NCBI RefSeq assembly: GCF_007990715.1
Contig: NZ_BJWY01000013.1
Span: 1-64,000 of the forward strand
Direction: 5' to 3'
Length of the DNA: 64,000 nt
From: Nocardia seriolae NBRC 15557
Lineage (GTDB): Bacteria > Actinomycetota > Actinomycetes > Mycobacteriales > Mycobacteriaceae
Position numbers and translations under genes: made by a program. Below the pieces are notes generated by a model that saw nothing but the letters and a program-made list of their open reading frames with translations, ran no database searches and was not told where the DNA came from. Every line of letters begins with the position of its first letter. Position 1 is the stretch's first letter. Positions 15,962 to 24,822 of the stretch are shown piece after piece.

Positions 15962-16381
15962 TCAGTTCTTGTGCTGATCCGGGTCCTCGATGATGCGCCG
16001 GTGGAGTTCGGCCGTCATGGCGTGGATGGCGCGGGTGAGTTCGGTGTTGGTCTTGAGTTCGAGTTCCTGTTCCTGGAAGTCGTGGTCGGCCTTGGCCTGC
16101 TGGAAGTCCGCCTGGCGGTTCTGGCCGATCATGACGAAGGTGGACAGGAAGATCGCTTCGAGGGAGACCGCCAGGGTGAGGGTGGGCCAGGGGCTCTTCT
16201 CGAAGAAGACCATCCACAGGGCGAAGCCGATCGCGTGGATGTACACGAAGTGCATCGAGCCGGCGAATTTGGTGATCCAGTCCGCCGCGCGCAACTGAAG
16301 GCTGGCGGCGCGGTCGGCCTGCACCTGCGCGAAGGCCGGATGCGGCTGGGACTGGGGTCGTGACTCGGGGGCTGGCGTCAT
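15962..16381 (-). CDS. DUF1003 membrane protein
   Basis: A 139-residue protein with two hydrophobic segments (FVYIHAIGFALWMVFF and TLAVSLEAIFLSTFVMI, about residues 45-90) followed by a charged helical tail (NRQADFQQAKADHDFQEQEL). This matches DUF1003, an uncharacterised two-helix membrane family. It converges on nadE with a 25-bp gap. Function unknown. Confidence 0.85.
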   Translation of the reverse strand: MTPAPESRPQSQPHPAFAQVQADRAASLQLRAADWITKFAGSMHFVYIHAIGFALWMVFFEKSPWPTLTLAVSLEAIFLSTFVMIGQNRQADFQQAKADHDFQEQELELKTNTELTRAIHAMTAELHRRIIEDPDQHKN

Positions 16382-16450
16382 TCGGGTCGGTCTCCTGGCG
16401 GCGGCGTGCGGTGACCGGCGAATGTTAGCGCCCGGCAGTGAAACCGAGGG

Positions 16451-16693
16451 CTAGCCACCCGCGAACGGCGGCAGCACGTCCACCCGCGGCGACAGCGTCG
16501 CGGCGGCGTCGCGGGTGAGTTCGTCGCCGATGAGGTAGGCGCAGACCTTGAGCATCGGCTCGAGCTCGGGGCCGTAGGTGGCCGAGAGGGTGGTGCGCAG
16601 GTCCGCGAGGGTCGCGCCGGACGGCAGGTCCAGCGTCTCCTTCTCCTTGCCGACCGCGTCGGCTATCGCGGCGAAATAGCGGACCTCAACCAC
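16451..16693 (-). CDS. moaD: Molybdopterin synthase small subunit, sulfur carrier
   Basis: An 80-residue ubiquitin-like protein ending in the obligatory GG (PPFAGG). MoaD carries the thiocarboxylate sulfur that, with MoaE (20115-20534), converts precursor Z to molybdopterin. The beta-grasp pattern [14 protein letters not shown] ... [14 protein letters not shown] is typical. Its start overlaps the end of moaA by 8 bp, so the two are co-translated. Confidence 0.92.
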   Translation of the reverse strand: MVEVRYFAAIADAVGKEKETLDLPSGATLADLRTTLSATYGPELEPMLKVCAYLIGDELTRDAAATLSPRVDVLPPFAGG

Positions 16694-17744
16694 CGATGGC
16701 TCCCATCGTTCGTTCGGGCGGGACGAAGCCGTCGGCGTCGATGCCGTGCCCGGCCGATTTGTTCCACATGGCGCCGCGCCAGAGCTGGGCGATATCGGCG
16801 TCGGTCGCGCCGGAACGCAGGGCGGCGCGAATGTCGTACTCCTGATCGCTGAACAGGCAGGACCGGACCCGGCCGTCGGCGGTCAGGCGGGTGCGGTCGC
16901 AGTCACCGCAGAACTTGCGGGTCACCGAGGCGATGATACCGACGGTGGCCGGACCGCCGTCGACCAGCCAGCGTTCGGCGGGAGTGGACGGGTCCTCGCG
17001 CCCGGCCTCGGTGAGGGTGAACCGCTTGCCGAGCACCTCGAGCAGTTCGGCGGCGGTGATCATATTGGCGCGGGCCCACTCGTGGTCGGCGTCGAGCGGC
17101 ATCTCCTCGATGAACCGCAGTTCCGCGCCCGCGTCCAGGCACCACTGCAGCAGATCGGGTGCGCCGTCCAGGGTTTCGCGCATGAGCACGCCATTCACCT
17201 TGAGCGGGGTCAGCCCGGCCGCGATGGCGGCGCGAATGCCCGCCAGCACGGAGTCCAGGCGATCGCGGCGGGTCAGGCGGTGGAAGCCGGCGCGGTCCAC
17301 GGTGTCGAGTGAGATATTGATGCGGCTCAGCCCCGCCTCGGCCAGCTTGTGCGCCCGATGCTCGAGCCCGACCCCGTTGCTGGTCATGGCCAGCGGCGTA
17401 TCCGGCAGCGCCGCATGGCAACCGGCGATGATCTGCTCCAGATCGCGGCGCATGAGCGGTTCGCCGCCGGTGAAGCGCACCTCGTGGACGCCGAGTTCGC
17501 GCACCGCGAGCGCGACCAGGCGCACGATCTCCGCGGTGGAGAGCAGCTCATCGGCGGGAATGGGCGGCAGCCCCTCCTCCGGCATGCAGTAGGTGCAGCG
17601 CAACGAACACTTCTCGGTGATGGAGACTCGCAGGTCCCGCGCGACCCGGCCGAAGCGGTCCAGCAGGAATGGTGTGTCCGGGCGCCCATCCATCGCGGGT
17701 CGCCCGGTACGCACAGCGGGCATGCCCATCGCAACCACGGTCAT
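16686..17744 (-). CDS. moaA: GTP 3',8-cyclase, radical SAM enzyme
   Basis: A 352-residue enzyme for the first step of molybdenum cofactor synthesis. The N-terminal radical-SAM cluster motif CSLRCTYC lies near residue 44. A second iron-sulfur site is formed by CGDCDRTRL with a further cysteine in VRSCLF near the C-terminus. [13 protein letters not shown] near 90 binds SAM. The ending ERTMGAIGG retains the catalytic double glycine. ATG 17744 is chosen; a longer frame exists upstream but adds no conserved sequence. It is divergent from moeA. Confidence 0.95.
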   Translation of the reverse strand: MTVVAMGMPAVRTGRPAMDGRPDTPFLLDRFGRVARDLRVSITEKCSLRCTYCMPEEGLPPIPADELLSTAEIVRLVALAVRELGVHEVRFTGGEPLMRRDLEQIIAGCHAALPDTPLAMTSNGVGLEHRAHKLAEAGLSRINISLDTVDRAGFHRLTRRDRLDSVLAGIRAAIAAGLTPLKVNGVLMRETLDGAPDLLQWCLDAGAELRFIEEMPLDADHEWARANMITAAELLEVLGKRFTLTEAGREDPSTPAERWLVDGGPATVGIIASVTRKFCGDCDRTRLTADGRVRSCLFSDQEYDIRAALRSGATDADIAQLWRGAMWNKSAGHGIDADGFVPPERTMGAIGG

Positions 17745-17851
17745 TCGACCATTATTGCCGGGTCCGCAAGTGTTCGTAGATTCGCACGAGCCAACCAGGT
17801 CGACTGCCCGGTCCGCAATCGGAGGTTTCACCCGCGTATAGGCTCACCAGC

Positions 17852-19057
17852 ATGAGTTCCCGGCACGCGCTCGCCCCGGCCCGGCCCGTCGACGACCACC
17901 GTCGGCGCATCGAGGATGCGCTGCGGCCGCTGGCCGACCGCGCCGCCGAGACCGTCCCGATCGACCGGGCCCTGGACCGCCGCCTGGCCGCCGACGTGTA
18001 CGCCCCCATGGACCTGCCGGTATTCCGGAATTCGGCCATGGACGGATACGCCGTGCAGGCCGAGTCGGTGGCCGTCGTGCCCGCCACCCTGCCGCTGGCC
18101 GGTGTGGTCGCCGCGGGCAATACCGAGCAGGTGCGACTCGCGCCGGGCACCGCGGTGAAGGTGATGACCGGCGCGCCCGTGCCGCCGGGCGCGGACTGCG
18201 TGGTCCCGGTGGAGCACACCGAGTCCGACGGCGTCACCGTGACGATCCGAACCAGCAGGGCCACCGGCGATTTCGTGCGCGAACCGGGCACCGATGTGCG
18301 GGCCGGACAGCTGCTGGCCGCCGCCGGCACGCTGCTGCGGCCCCGGCACATCGCGGCGCTGGCCGCGGTCGGGCTGGGCGAGCTGCCGGCGCTGCGCCGG
18401 GTGCGCGCGGCGGTGATCACCACCGGCGACGAATTGCGGCCCGCCGGAGCGACTCTGCTGCCCGGCCAGATCTTCAACTCCAACGGCATCGCGCTGGCGG
18501 CGGCGCTGTCCGACAACGGCGTCGAGGTGGTGTCGGTCACGCATGCCACCGACGACCATGCGGATTTCCGTGCCCGCCTGGACGCGGCGGTCGCGACGGC
18601 CGATGTGGTGTTCACCTCCGGCGGTGTCTCCATGGGCGACTTCGAGGTCGTCAAGGAGGTGCTGACCCCGCTGGGCGGCGAATTCGGTTCGGTGGCAATG
18701 CAACCCGGCGGCCCGCAGGGCCTGAGTCTGATCGAGGGCGTGCCGGTGCTCAGCTTCCCCGGCAATCCGGTGAGCACCATGGTGTCCTTCGAGATCTTCG
18801 CCCGCCCCCTGCTGCGCGAACTGGCCGGGTTGCCCGCCATCCCGATCTCCGAACTGCCCCTGCTGGAATCGGTCCGCTCCCCCGCGGGCAAGCGCCAATT
18901 CCTGCGCGGCAGGCTGGCCGAGGGCGGGGTGGCGCCGGTATCGGGTCAGGGCTCGCATCTGATCGCGGCCATGGCGCACGCCGATGTGCTGGTGGACATT
19001 CCGGCCGCCGCCACCGAGGTGCCCGCGGGCACGATCGTCGAGGTCCGGCCGCTGTGA
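17852..19057 (+). CDS. moeA: Molybdopterin molybdenumtransferase
   Basis: A 401-residue MoeA, which inserts molybdate into adenylylated molybdopterin. Visible marks are RNSAMDGYAV near residue 59, MTGAPVPPGAD near 108, ITTGDEL near 189, TSGGVSMGDFE near 255 and SFPGNPVSTMVSFE near 304, in the order expected for domains of the family. It heads the rightward moeA-moaCB-moaE group, divergent from moaA-moaD with about 107 bp between the two starts. Confidence 0.95.
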   Translation: MSSRHALAPARPVDDHRRRIEDALRPLADRAAETVPIDRALDRRLAADVYAPMDLPVFRNSAMDGYAVQAESVAVVPATLPLAGVVAAGNTEQVRLAPGTAVKVMTGAPVPPGADCVVPVEHTESDGVTVTIRTSRATGDFVREPGTDVRAGQLLAAAGTLLRPRHIAALAAVGLGELPALRRVRAAVITTGDELRPAGATLLPGQIFNSNGIALAAALSDNGVEVVSVTHATDDHADFRARLDAAVATADVVFTSGGVSMGDFEVVKEVLTPLGGEFGSVAMQPGGPQGLSLIEGVPVLSFPGNPVSTMVSFEIFARPLLRELAGLPAIPISELPLLESVRSPAGKRQFLRGRLAEGGVAPVSGQGSHLIAAMAHADVLVDIPAAATEVPAGTIVEVRPL

Positions 19058-19102
19058 ACCCTTCGATGTGCGTCCCGTCCGCCCTGTGCCAAGGTGGTTT
19101 TC

Positions 19103-20122
19103 ATGAGTGAGTTGTCCCACGTCGACCGCGAGGGTCGCGCCCGCATGGTCGATGTGAGCGCCAAGGCCGATACCGCGCGCATCGCGGTCGCCGTCGGCGA
19201 ATTGCAGACCACCGCCGAGGTGATCCGGCTGGTCCGGGCCGACGATATGCCCAAGGCCGATGTGCTCAGCACCGCCCGCATCGCCGGGATCAATGGGGCG
19301 AAGAAGACCTCCGAGCTGATTCCGCTGTGCCATCAGCTGGCGCTGTCGTCGGTGAACGTGTCGTTCGGGTTCACCGACACCACCATCACCATCGAGGCGA
19401 CCGCGAAGACCAAGGGGCCCACCGGGGTCGAGATGGAGGCGCTGACCGCGGTCGCGGTCGCGGGACTCACGCTGCACGACATGGTGAAGGCGGTGGACCC
19501 GGCGGCCGCCCTGAACGGGGTCCGGCTGATCACCAAAGAGGGTGGCAAGCACGGACATTGGGTGCGCCCCGAGGCCGAGCGGCAGCACGGGCACCACAGG
19601 CAGCACGAAGGCCACGAAACCGCCGCGGCGGCCGCGCGCGCGGGCGAGGGCCGCACGGCCGCGGTGGTGGTCGCCTCGACCGGCGCGGCCGCGGGCTCCC
19701 GCACCGACACCACCGGTCCTGTTCTCGCGAAATGGCTTGCCGAGCAGGGCTTCTCGGTCCGCGGCCCGCTGGTGTTCGCCGACGCCGATATCGCCTACGG
19801 CCTCTCCGAGGCCCTGTCCTCCGAGCCCGATCTGGTCGTCACCACCGGCGGCACCGGGGCCTCCCCCACCGACGGCACCCCGGAAGCGACCCGCGCCCTC
19901 ATCGATCGCGAACTGCCCGGCGTGGCCGATGCCATCCGCCAGGCGGGCACCGCGAAGTTCCCCCTCGCGGCGCTGAGCCGGGGCGTGGCGGGCCTGGCCG
20001 GGCGCACCGTGCTGGTCAATCTGCCCGGTTCGCCGGGTGGGGTGAAGGACGGCATCGCCGTGCTCACCCCGATTCTCGAACATCTGCTGGCCCAGGTGGC
20101 CGGAGGAGGCGACCATGAGTGA
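19103..20122 (+). CDS. moaC: Fused MoaC-MoaB/Mog molybdopterin protein
   Basis: A 339-residue fusion. Residues 1-155 are MoaC, cyclic pyranopterin monophosphate synthase (MVDVSAKADTARIAV, AAKTSE-like GAKKTSELIPLCHQLAL, TGVEMEALTAVAVAGLTLHDM). After a histidine-rich linker (RQHGHHRQHEGH), residues 185-339 are a MoaB/Mog-type domain with the TTGGTGASPTDGTPEATR signature that adenylylates molybdopterin. ATG 19103 follows AAGGTGG. The stop overlaps moaE by 8 bp. Such fusions are common in Nocardia and relatives. Confidence 0.93.
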   Translation: MSELSHVDREGRARMVDVSAKADTARIAVAVGELQTTAEVIRLVRADDMPKADVLSTARIAGINGAKKTSELIPLCHQLALSSVNVSFGFTDTTITIEATAKTKGPTGVEMEALTAVAVAGLTLHDMVKAVDPAAALNGVRLITKEGGKHGHWVRPEAERQHGHHRQHEGHETAAAAARAGEGRTAAVVVASTGAAAGSRTDTTGPVLAKWLAEQGFSVRGPLVFADADIAYGLSEALSSEPDLVVTTGGTGASPTDGTPEATRALIDRELPGVADAIRQAGTAKFPLAALSRGVAGLAGRTVLVNLPGSPGGVKDGIAVLTPILEHLLAQVAGGGDHE

Positions 20123-20534
20123 GCTGCTGGCCCGGATCAGCGATCAACCGCTCGACCCGGCCGAGGTGGAGAAGGCGGTGAGCGGCCCGGAGCACGGCGG
20201 CATCGTGGTGTTCACCGGCAAGGTCCGTGATCACGATGGCGGGCAGGCGGTTTCTGCTCTGGAGTACTCCGCGCACCCGCAAGCCGAGCAGTTCCTGCGC
20301 AAGGTGTGCGCCGAGGTCGCCGAGTCCTCGGGTCTGCCGGTCGCCGCGGTGCACCGCATCGGCTCGCTGAGCATCGGCGACCTGGCGATCGTGGTGGCGG
20401 TGGCCGCGCCCCATCGCGGTGAGGCCTTCACCACCTGTGCCGAACTGGTGGACCGCATCAAGCACGAGGTCCCCATCTGGAAGCGGCAGCTGTTCGCCGA
20501 CGGCCTCTCGGAATGGGTCAACGCCTGCGGCTGA
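20115..20534 (+). CDS. moaE: Molybdopterin synthase catalytic subunit
   Basis: A 139-residue MoaE that transfers sulfur from MoaD to precursor Z. Family marks include GGIVVFTGKVRDHDGG near residue 28, VAAVHRIGSLSIGDLAIVVAVAAPHR near 77, and KHEVPIWKRQ near 117 with the catalytic lysine region. Translationally coupled to the moaCB fusion gene by an 8-bp overlap, and last in its operon before a strong terminator. Confidence 0.95.
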   Translation: MSELLARISDQPLDPAEVEKAVSGPEHGGIVVFTGKVRDHDGGQAVSALEYSAHPQAEQFLRKVCAEVAESSGLPVAAVHRIGSLSIGDLAIVVAVAAPHRGEAFTTCAELVDRIKHEVPIWKRQLFADGLSEWVNACG

Positions 20535-20553
20535 TCCCCCCGGACAAACCGAA

Positions 20554-20580
20554 GCCGTGGATTCGGACGGAATCCACGGC
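20554..20580. terminator. Terminator between moaE and the permease gene
   Basis: GCCGTGGATTC (20554-20564) and GAATCCACGGC (20570-20580) form a perfect 11-bp stem with a 5-base loop, placed between two convergent genes. It probably ends both transcripts. No long T-run is present on either side. Confidence 0.65.
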
Positions 20581-20606
20581 TCCGGCTTCCCCGATGAGGA
20601 GGGGGG

Positions 20607-21979
20607 TCAGGTGGCGGGCACGGTCTCGGGGGTTTCCGGATCCGGTTCCGCCGGTGCGGGTTTCGTCGTGCCCCGCGCCATATCGCCGATTCCAGTGTGG
20701 TTGAAGATCAGGTTCAGTGTGAAAGCCGTTGCGGCGGCGAGACTTATGCCACTGTTGAGCAGAATCTGGGCCGACGAGGGGAACTTGTCGAACATGCCCT
20801 TGGTCAGCACCGGGACCAGGCCGACGCCGATGGAGACCGCGATCAGGGTGAGGTTCAGGCGATCCGAGAGATCCACCTTGCGCAGGGTGTCGATGCCGAT
20901 CACGGAGATCGTCGCGAACAGCATCAGGCCGACGCCCCCGATGACCGGCTGCGGGACCGCGGCCACCAGGGCTCCGAACCGCGGCACCAGGCCGAGCAGC
21001 ACCAGGATCGCGCCGCTGACCGCGGTGACGTAGCGGCTGTAGACGCGGGTGCTGGCGACCGCGCCGACATTCTGGTTGAAGATGGTGTCCACGAACGAGT
21101 TCAACAGGCCGCCCAGCACGGCGGACAGGCCGTCACCGACCAGGCCGCGCGCCAGATCGCCGCGGCTCAGCGGCTTTCCGGCGATCTCGCCGATGGCCAG
21201 CATGCTCGCGGTGGATTCGGCGAAGACCACGGCCATCACGATGGCCATGGCGACCACGGCCGTGATCGGGAACTGCGGCGCACCGAAGTGGAACGGATGC
21301 GGCGCACCGAACCACGCCGCCTTGGACACCCCGTCCAGCTTGACCAGCCCCATGGGCGCGGCGACGGCGACGCCGACGATGAGCGCGATCAGGATGCCCA
21401 GCTGCGACCACACCCCGCGCCCCAGCACCGTGAACAGCACCGCGATCGCCAGCACACCCGCGGCCAGCGCGATCCGGGAGGGTGCGGCGAAGGTGGCGGC
21501 CTTGGGGTCGCTGCCGACGATGAGCCCGCCCGCCACCCCGATCAGCGAAATGCCCACGACCGTCAGCACCGACCCGCTCACCAGCGGCGGGAAGAACCGC
21601 ACGATCGAGGCGAACGGCCAGGCCAGCGCGATGCCGATGACACCGCCCAGCAGCATGGACCCGTACATGGCCTGCAGCCCGTAGTCCTTGGTGATCAGGA
21701 TCATCGGGCTCATGGCCACGAAGGTCGCGCCGGTGACGATCGGCAGCCTCGCGCCCGCCAGCTTGCCCAGCCCGAGGCTCTGCACCACCGTGATAATGCC
21801 CGCCACCAGCAGATCGGGCTGATGAGCAGGGCCACCGTGGGCTTGTCGAGCTTGGCGGCCGCGCCGAAAACCAAAGGCACGGTGACGCATCCCGTGTACA
21901 TGATCAACACGTGCTGGATGCCGAACATCAACAGCCGATGCCACGGCAGCCGCGTGTCCACGGGATGAGTCGTCGTCAT
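20607..21979 (-). pseudogene. Urate/xanthine (NCS2) permease gene, frameshifted
   Basis: The frame beginning at 21979 reads MTTTHPVDTRLPWHRLL, then HVLIMYTGCVTVPLVFG and LDKPTVALLIS. A different frame continues DLLVAGIITVVQSLGLGKLAG to the stop at 20607. Joined, they give a normal nucleobase:cation symporter-2 permease of about 456 residues. The join needs one base restored near 21815-21822, where AGCCCGAT stands for an expected S-A-D-L codon run. Typical later motifs are intact (VFAESTASMLAIGEIAG). The neighbouring uricase and PucR genes suggest urate or xanthine uptake. This is either a recent mutation or a sequencing error. Confidence 0.8.
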
Positions 21980-22188
21980 GATGGACCGATCTTCCTTCCG
22001 GGTCAGTTACTCGTCAGGCTAGGCAGTCGCGACGCGCCGGAGATTTGTCCGATGTGCCGAAACCCCGGGCCCACGGGCTCCGGCGTTTTGTCTTCCGAAC
22101 CAGCCCGGGCGGCGGCCCGCGTGCGCCACAGTGGGGCACAGTGTTTGTTCAGCAGCGACACCGTGTTCAGCGACGACGGGAGGCGACC

Positions 22189-23109
22189 ATGGGCGAAGCC
22201 GGCGGCCGGATCGTGCTCGGCCCGCACCAGTACGGCAAGGCGGAGAACCGGGTGGTGCGGATCTACCGCGATACCGCCCGGCACGAGATCCGGGACCTGA
22301 ACGTCTCCTCGTGCCTGCGCGGCGCGTTCGACGAGGCGCACACCATCGGCGATCAGGGCGCGGTGCTGCCCACCGATTCGCAGAAGCAGACCATCTACAC
22401 CTACGCCAAGAGTCACGGCGAGGGCAGCATCGAGGACTACGGGCTGGCCCTGGCCCGGCATTTCGTCGACGATATCGAGCCGGTGGACTCGGCCCGCATC
22501 GAGATCGAAGAGTATGCGTGGCAACGGGTTCCGGTCGGCGGGGGCGAACACGACCACACCTGGACGCGGATCGGCCCGGAGGTGCGGATCGCGGCGATCA
22601 CCGTCAGCGGATCCGGCCCCGACCGCCGCGAGTGGGTGATCGGCGGCGTCAAGGACCTGGTGATCCTCAAGTCCACCGGCTCGGAATTCGCGGGCTTCCT
22701 GACCGACCCGTTCACCGTTCTCGAACCCGCCTACGACCGGATTCTGGCCACCAGCCTGATCGCCCGCTGGCGCTTCGCCACCCCGCCGGAGGATTGGGAC
22801 GCCGCCTACCACGGCATTCGCGCCGCCCTGGTCGAGACCTTCGCAACGCTGCACTCGAAAGCCTTGCAGCAGACCCTGTTCGAGATGGGCAAGGCCGCGC
22901 TGACGGCCTACCCGGGCCTGGCCGAGATCCGGTTGTCGGCGCCCAACAAACACCATTTCTCCTACGACATCGACCGTTTCGGTGTTCCGAACAAGGGCGA
23001 GGTCTTCCACGCCGACGACCGCCCCTACGGCCTGATCCAGGCGAGCGTGCTGCGCGAGGGCGCGCCCGACGCCGGCATCGCCTGGGACCCCTACACCGGC
23101 GCGGTCTGA
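22189..23109 (+). CDS. Urate oxidase (uricase)
   Basis: A 306-residue cofactor-free oxidase that turns urate into 5-hydroxyisourate. Conserved stretches are YGKAENRVVRIYRD near residue 15 with the catalytic lysine, GAVLPTDSQKQTIYTYAK near 61 with the active-site threonine-aspartate, LKSTGSEFAGF near 163 and SAPNKHHFSYD near 250. ATG 22189 follows GGGAGG. It is divergent from the permease gene and its 3' end overlaps the convergent pucR gene by 19 bp. The pathway makes purine nitrogen available. Confidence 0.95.
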   Translation: MGEAGGRIVLGPHQYGKAENRVVRIYRDTARHEIRDLNVSSCLRGAFDEAHTIGDQGAVLPTDSQKQTIYTYAKSHGEGSIEDYGLALARHFVDDIEPVDSARIEIEEYAWQRVPVGGGEHDHTWTRIGPEVRIAAITVSGSGPDRREWVIGGVKDLVILKSTGSEFAGFLTDPFTVLEPAYDRILATSLIARWRFATPPEDWDAAYHGIRAALVETFATLHSKALQQTLFEMGKAALTAYPGLAEIRLSAPNKHHFSYDIDRFGVPNKGEVFHADDRPYGLIQASVLREGAPDAGIAWDPYTGAV

Positions 23110-24710
23110 CCCGCCAGGGTCCGCACCGCCAGGTACAGGTCCAGCCGATCGTCGAGCCGCCCGAGGTCACGCCCGGTCAGCTCCTCGATCCGGCCGATCC
23201 GATAGCGAACGGTATTGAGGTGCAGATGCATTCGATCCGCCGCCTGCCGCCACGAGCCCTCGCAGCCGAGGAAGACGCCGAGGGTCTCGAGCAGTCCGGC
23301 CCCGTGCCGCCGGTCGTAATCCAGCACCGGCCCGAGCACCCGTTCGGCGAAGCGGCGTTGCAGGCCGCCCGGGACCGCGGTGAGCAGCCCGACGGCGGTA
23401 TCGATATCGGCCACCCGCATGCTGACCGGCGCGGTGTCGTCGCGGGCGGCGGTGGCGGCCGCGGCCGCCGCGCCGATCGCCCCGGCCAGGGTCTCCTCCG
23501 GCTGGCGGGCGCCGACGCCGATGGCCAGGCGAATCTCGGTGAGCGCGGCCGCGATTCGGCCGATGCGCTGCCGGATGACGGTGGCGATCTCGTCCTGTGT
23601 CCCGCCGGTCACCCCGACCACCCGGCCCTCCCGGTCGACCGAGGTGACGATCGCGGGCAGCGCGTCGTGCAGCGCGGCGCGCACCGCCGACAAACCGGCC
23701 GCCGTATCCGTCCAGCCCGAAACATGCTGTGGGGCGGTGACATCCGCGCCGTTCACGGGTGCACCCGCCCGATCGATGGCACCCGCCACCCCGCCGGGCA
23801 GCGAGCGCCGCTGCTGCGCATCATTTTTCATCGCCATGCCGAGAGCGCCCTCGGCCGCGTGTATCTCGCACACGACGGCCACATCGCCGCCATCGGCCCG
23901 CTCGGCGAACGGCACCGGGAACCGGTCGGCCAGTTCCCAGTCCAGATGCTGCCGGTCGGCGCGGCGCTGACGATAGAGTTCGGCGACCGCGGCCAGATCC
24001 GTGCCGAAGGGATCGAGTTCGGGGGCGGACGGCCGGATCACCAGGTACCAGGCGGTGATTCGATCGCCCGCGCCGACCTGCAGCACCCGCATCGCGCCGG
24101 TGGTGACGGCGGGCAGGCGCGGCGCGGTCAGGGCGGTGGCGACAATGCGGTTGATCTCGTCCTCGCCCAGATCCGAGGTGCCCGCGATCACCGTCCCGGT
24201 CGAGGTCACCAGCCACGCCGAAACCTGCTGCTCGGCAGCGAAATCCGCGACCAGGGTCTCGATCCCGGCCCCGGCGGCGACCGCCGTCAGCAGCCGGCGC
24301 TGCCGGTCGGCGCGCGATTGCACCCGTCGCCAGCGCACCTCGGCGGCCTGTTCGGCGAGGTATTCGATGATCCGGCTGAACGGCACGCTCTGCGGGGCCG
24401 ACAGCAGCGGCAGACCGTGGCGTTCGCAGGCGGCGACCACGTCCTCGGGCACATGCCCGTGCAGCGCCTGCCCGGCCACCACCCCGGCGACGCCCGCGCC
24501 CGCCAGCATTCCGACATACCGCTCGGAATCCGTGGGTTCCTGCCGCCAGATCAGACCCGTGCACACCAGCGCCCCCGGAGTCACGAACGGGCGTGGATCC
24601 GGCATGTCCGTCGCGCAGATCCGAGCCACCGGCCGATCCAACTCCCCCGCGTTCCCGTGCAGCAACCGCATTCGCAATTGCGGCGCATCGAGAATGTCCC
24701 GCACCCGCAC
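23091..24710 (-). CDS. pucR: PucR-family regulator of purine catabolism
   Basis: A 539-residue regulator. The N-terminal PucR domain (VRDILDAPQLRMRLLHGNAGELDRP at the start) is followed by a GGDEF-like central region and a C-terminal helix-turn-helix (RQAADRMHLHLNTVRYRIGR near residue 490, then EELTGRDLGRLDDRLDLYLA). Gene position beside uricase and a urate/xanthine permease supports regulation of purine use. The start at 24710 is GTG, preceded by GAGG. It overlaps uricase tail-to-tail by 19 bp. Confidence 0.85.
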   Translation of the reverse strand: MRVRDILDAPQLRMRLLHGNAGELDRPVARICATDMPDPRPFVTPGALVCTGLIWRQEPTDSERYVGMLAGAGVAGVVAGQALHGHVPEDVVAACERHGLPLLSAPQSVPFSRIIEYLAEQAAEVRWRRVQSRADRQRRLLTAVAAGAGIETLVADFAAEQQVSAWLVTSTGTVIAGTSDLGEDEINRIVATALTAPRLPAVTTGAMRVLQVGAGDRITAWYLVIRPSAPELDPFGTDLAAVAELYRQRRADRQHLDWELADRFPVPFAERADGGDVAVVCEIHAAEGALGMAMKNDAQQRRSLPGGVAGAIDRAGAPVNGADVTAPQHVSGWTDTAAGLSAVRAALHDALPAIVTSVDREGRVVGVTGGTQDEIATVIRQRIGRIAAALTEIRLAIGVGARQPEETLAGAIGAAAAAATAARDDTAPVSMRVADIDTAVGLLTAVPGGLQRRFAERVLGPVLDYDRRHGAGLLETLGVFLGCEGSWRQAADRMHLHLNTVRYRIGRIEELTGRDLGRLDDRLDLYLAVRTLAGQTAPV

Positions 24711-24822
24711 GGCGCACCTCCCGTGGTCGGTTCGACTAGTCCGTCACGGTAGAACTCCGGTATTTCCACCCGGTTTCATACATGCTGCGGCCGCCTCACG
24801 CGCCATCGGTAGGGTGGTCGGG

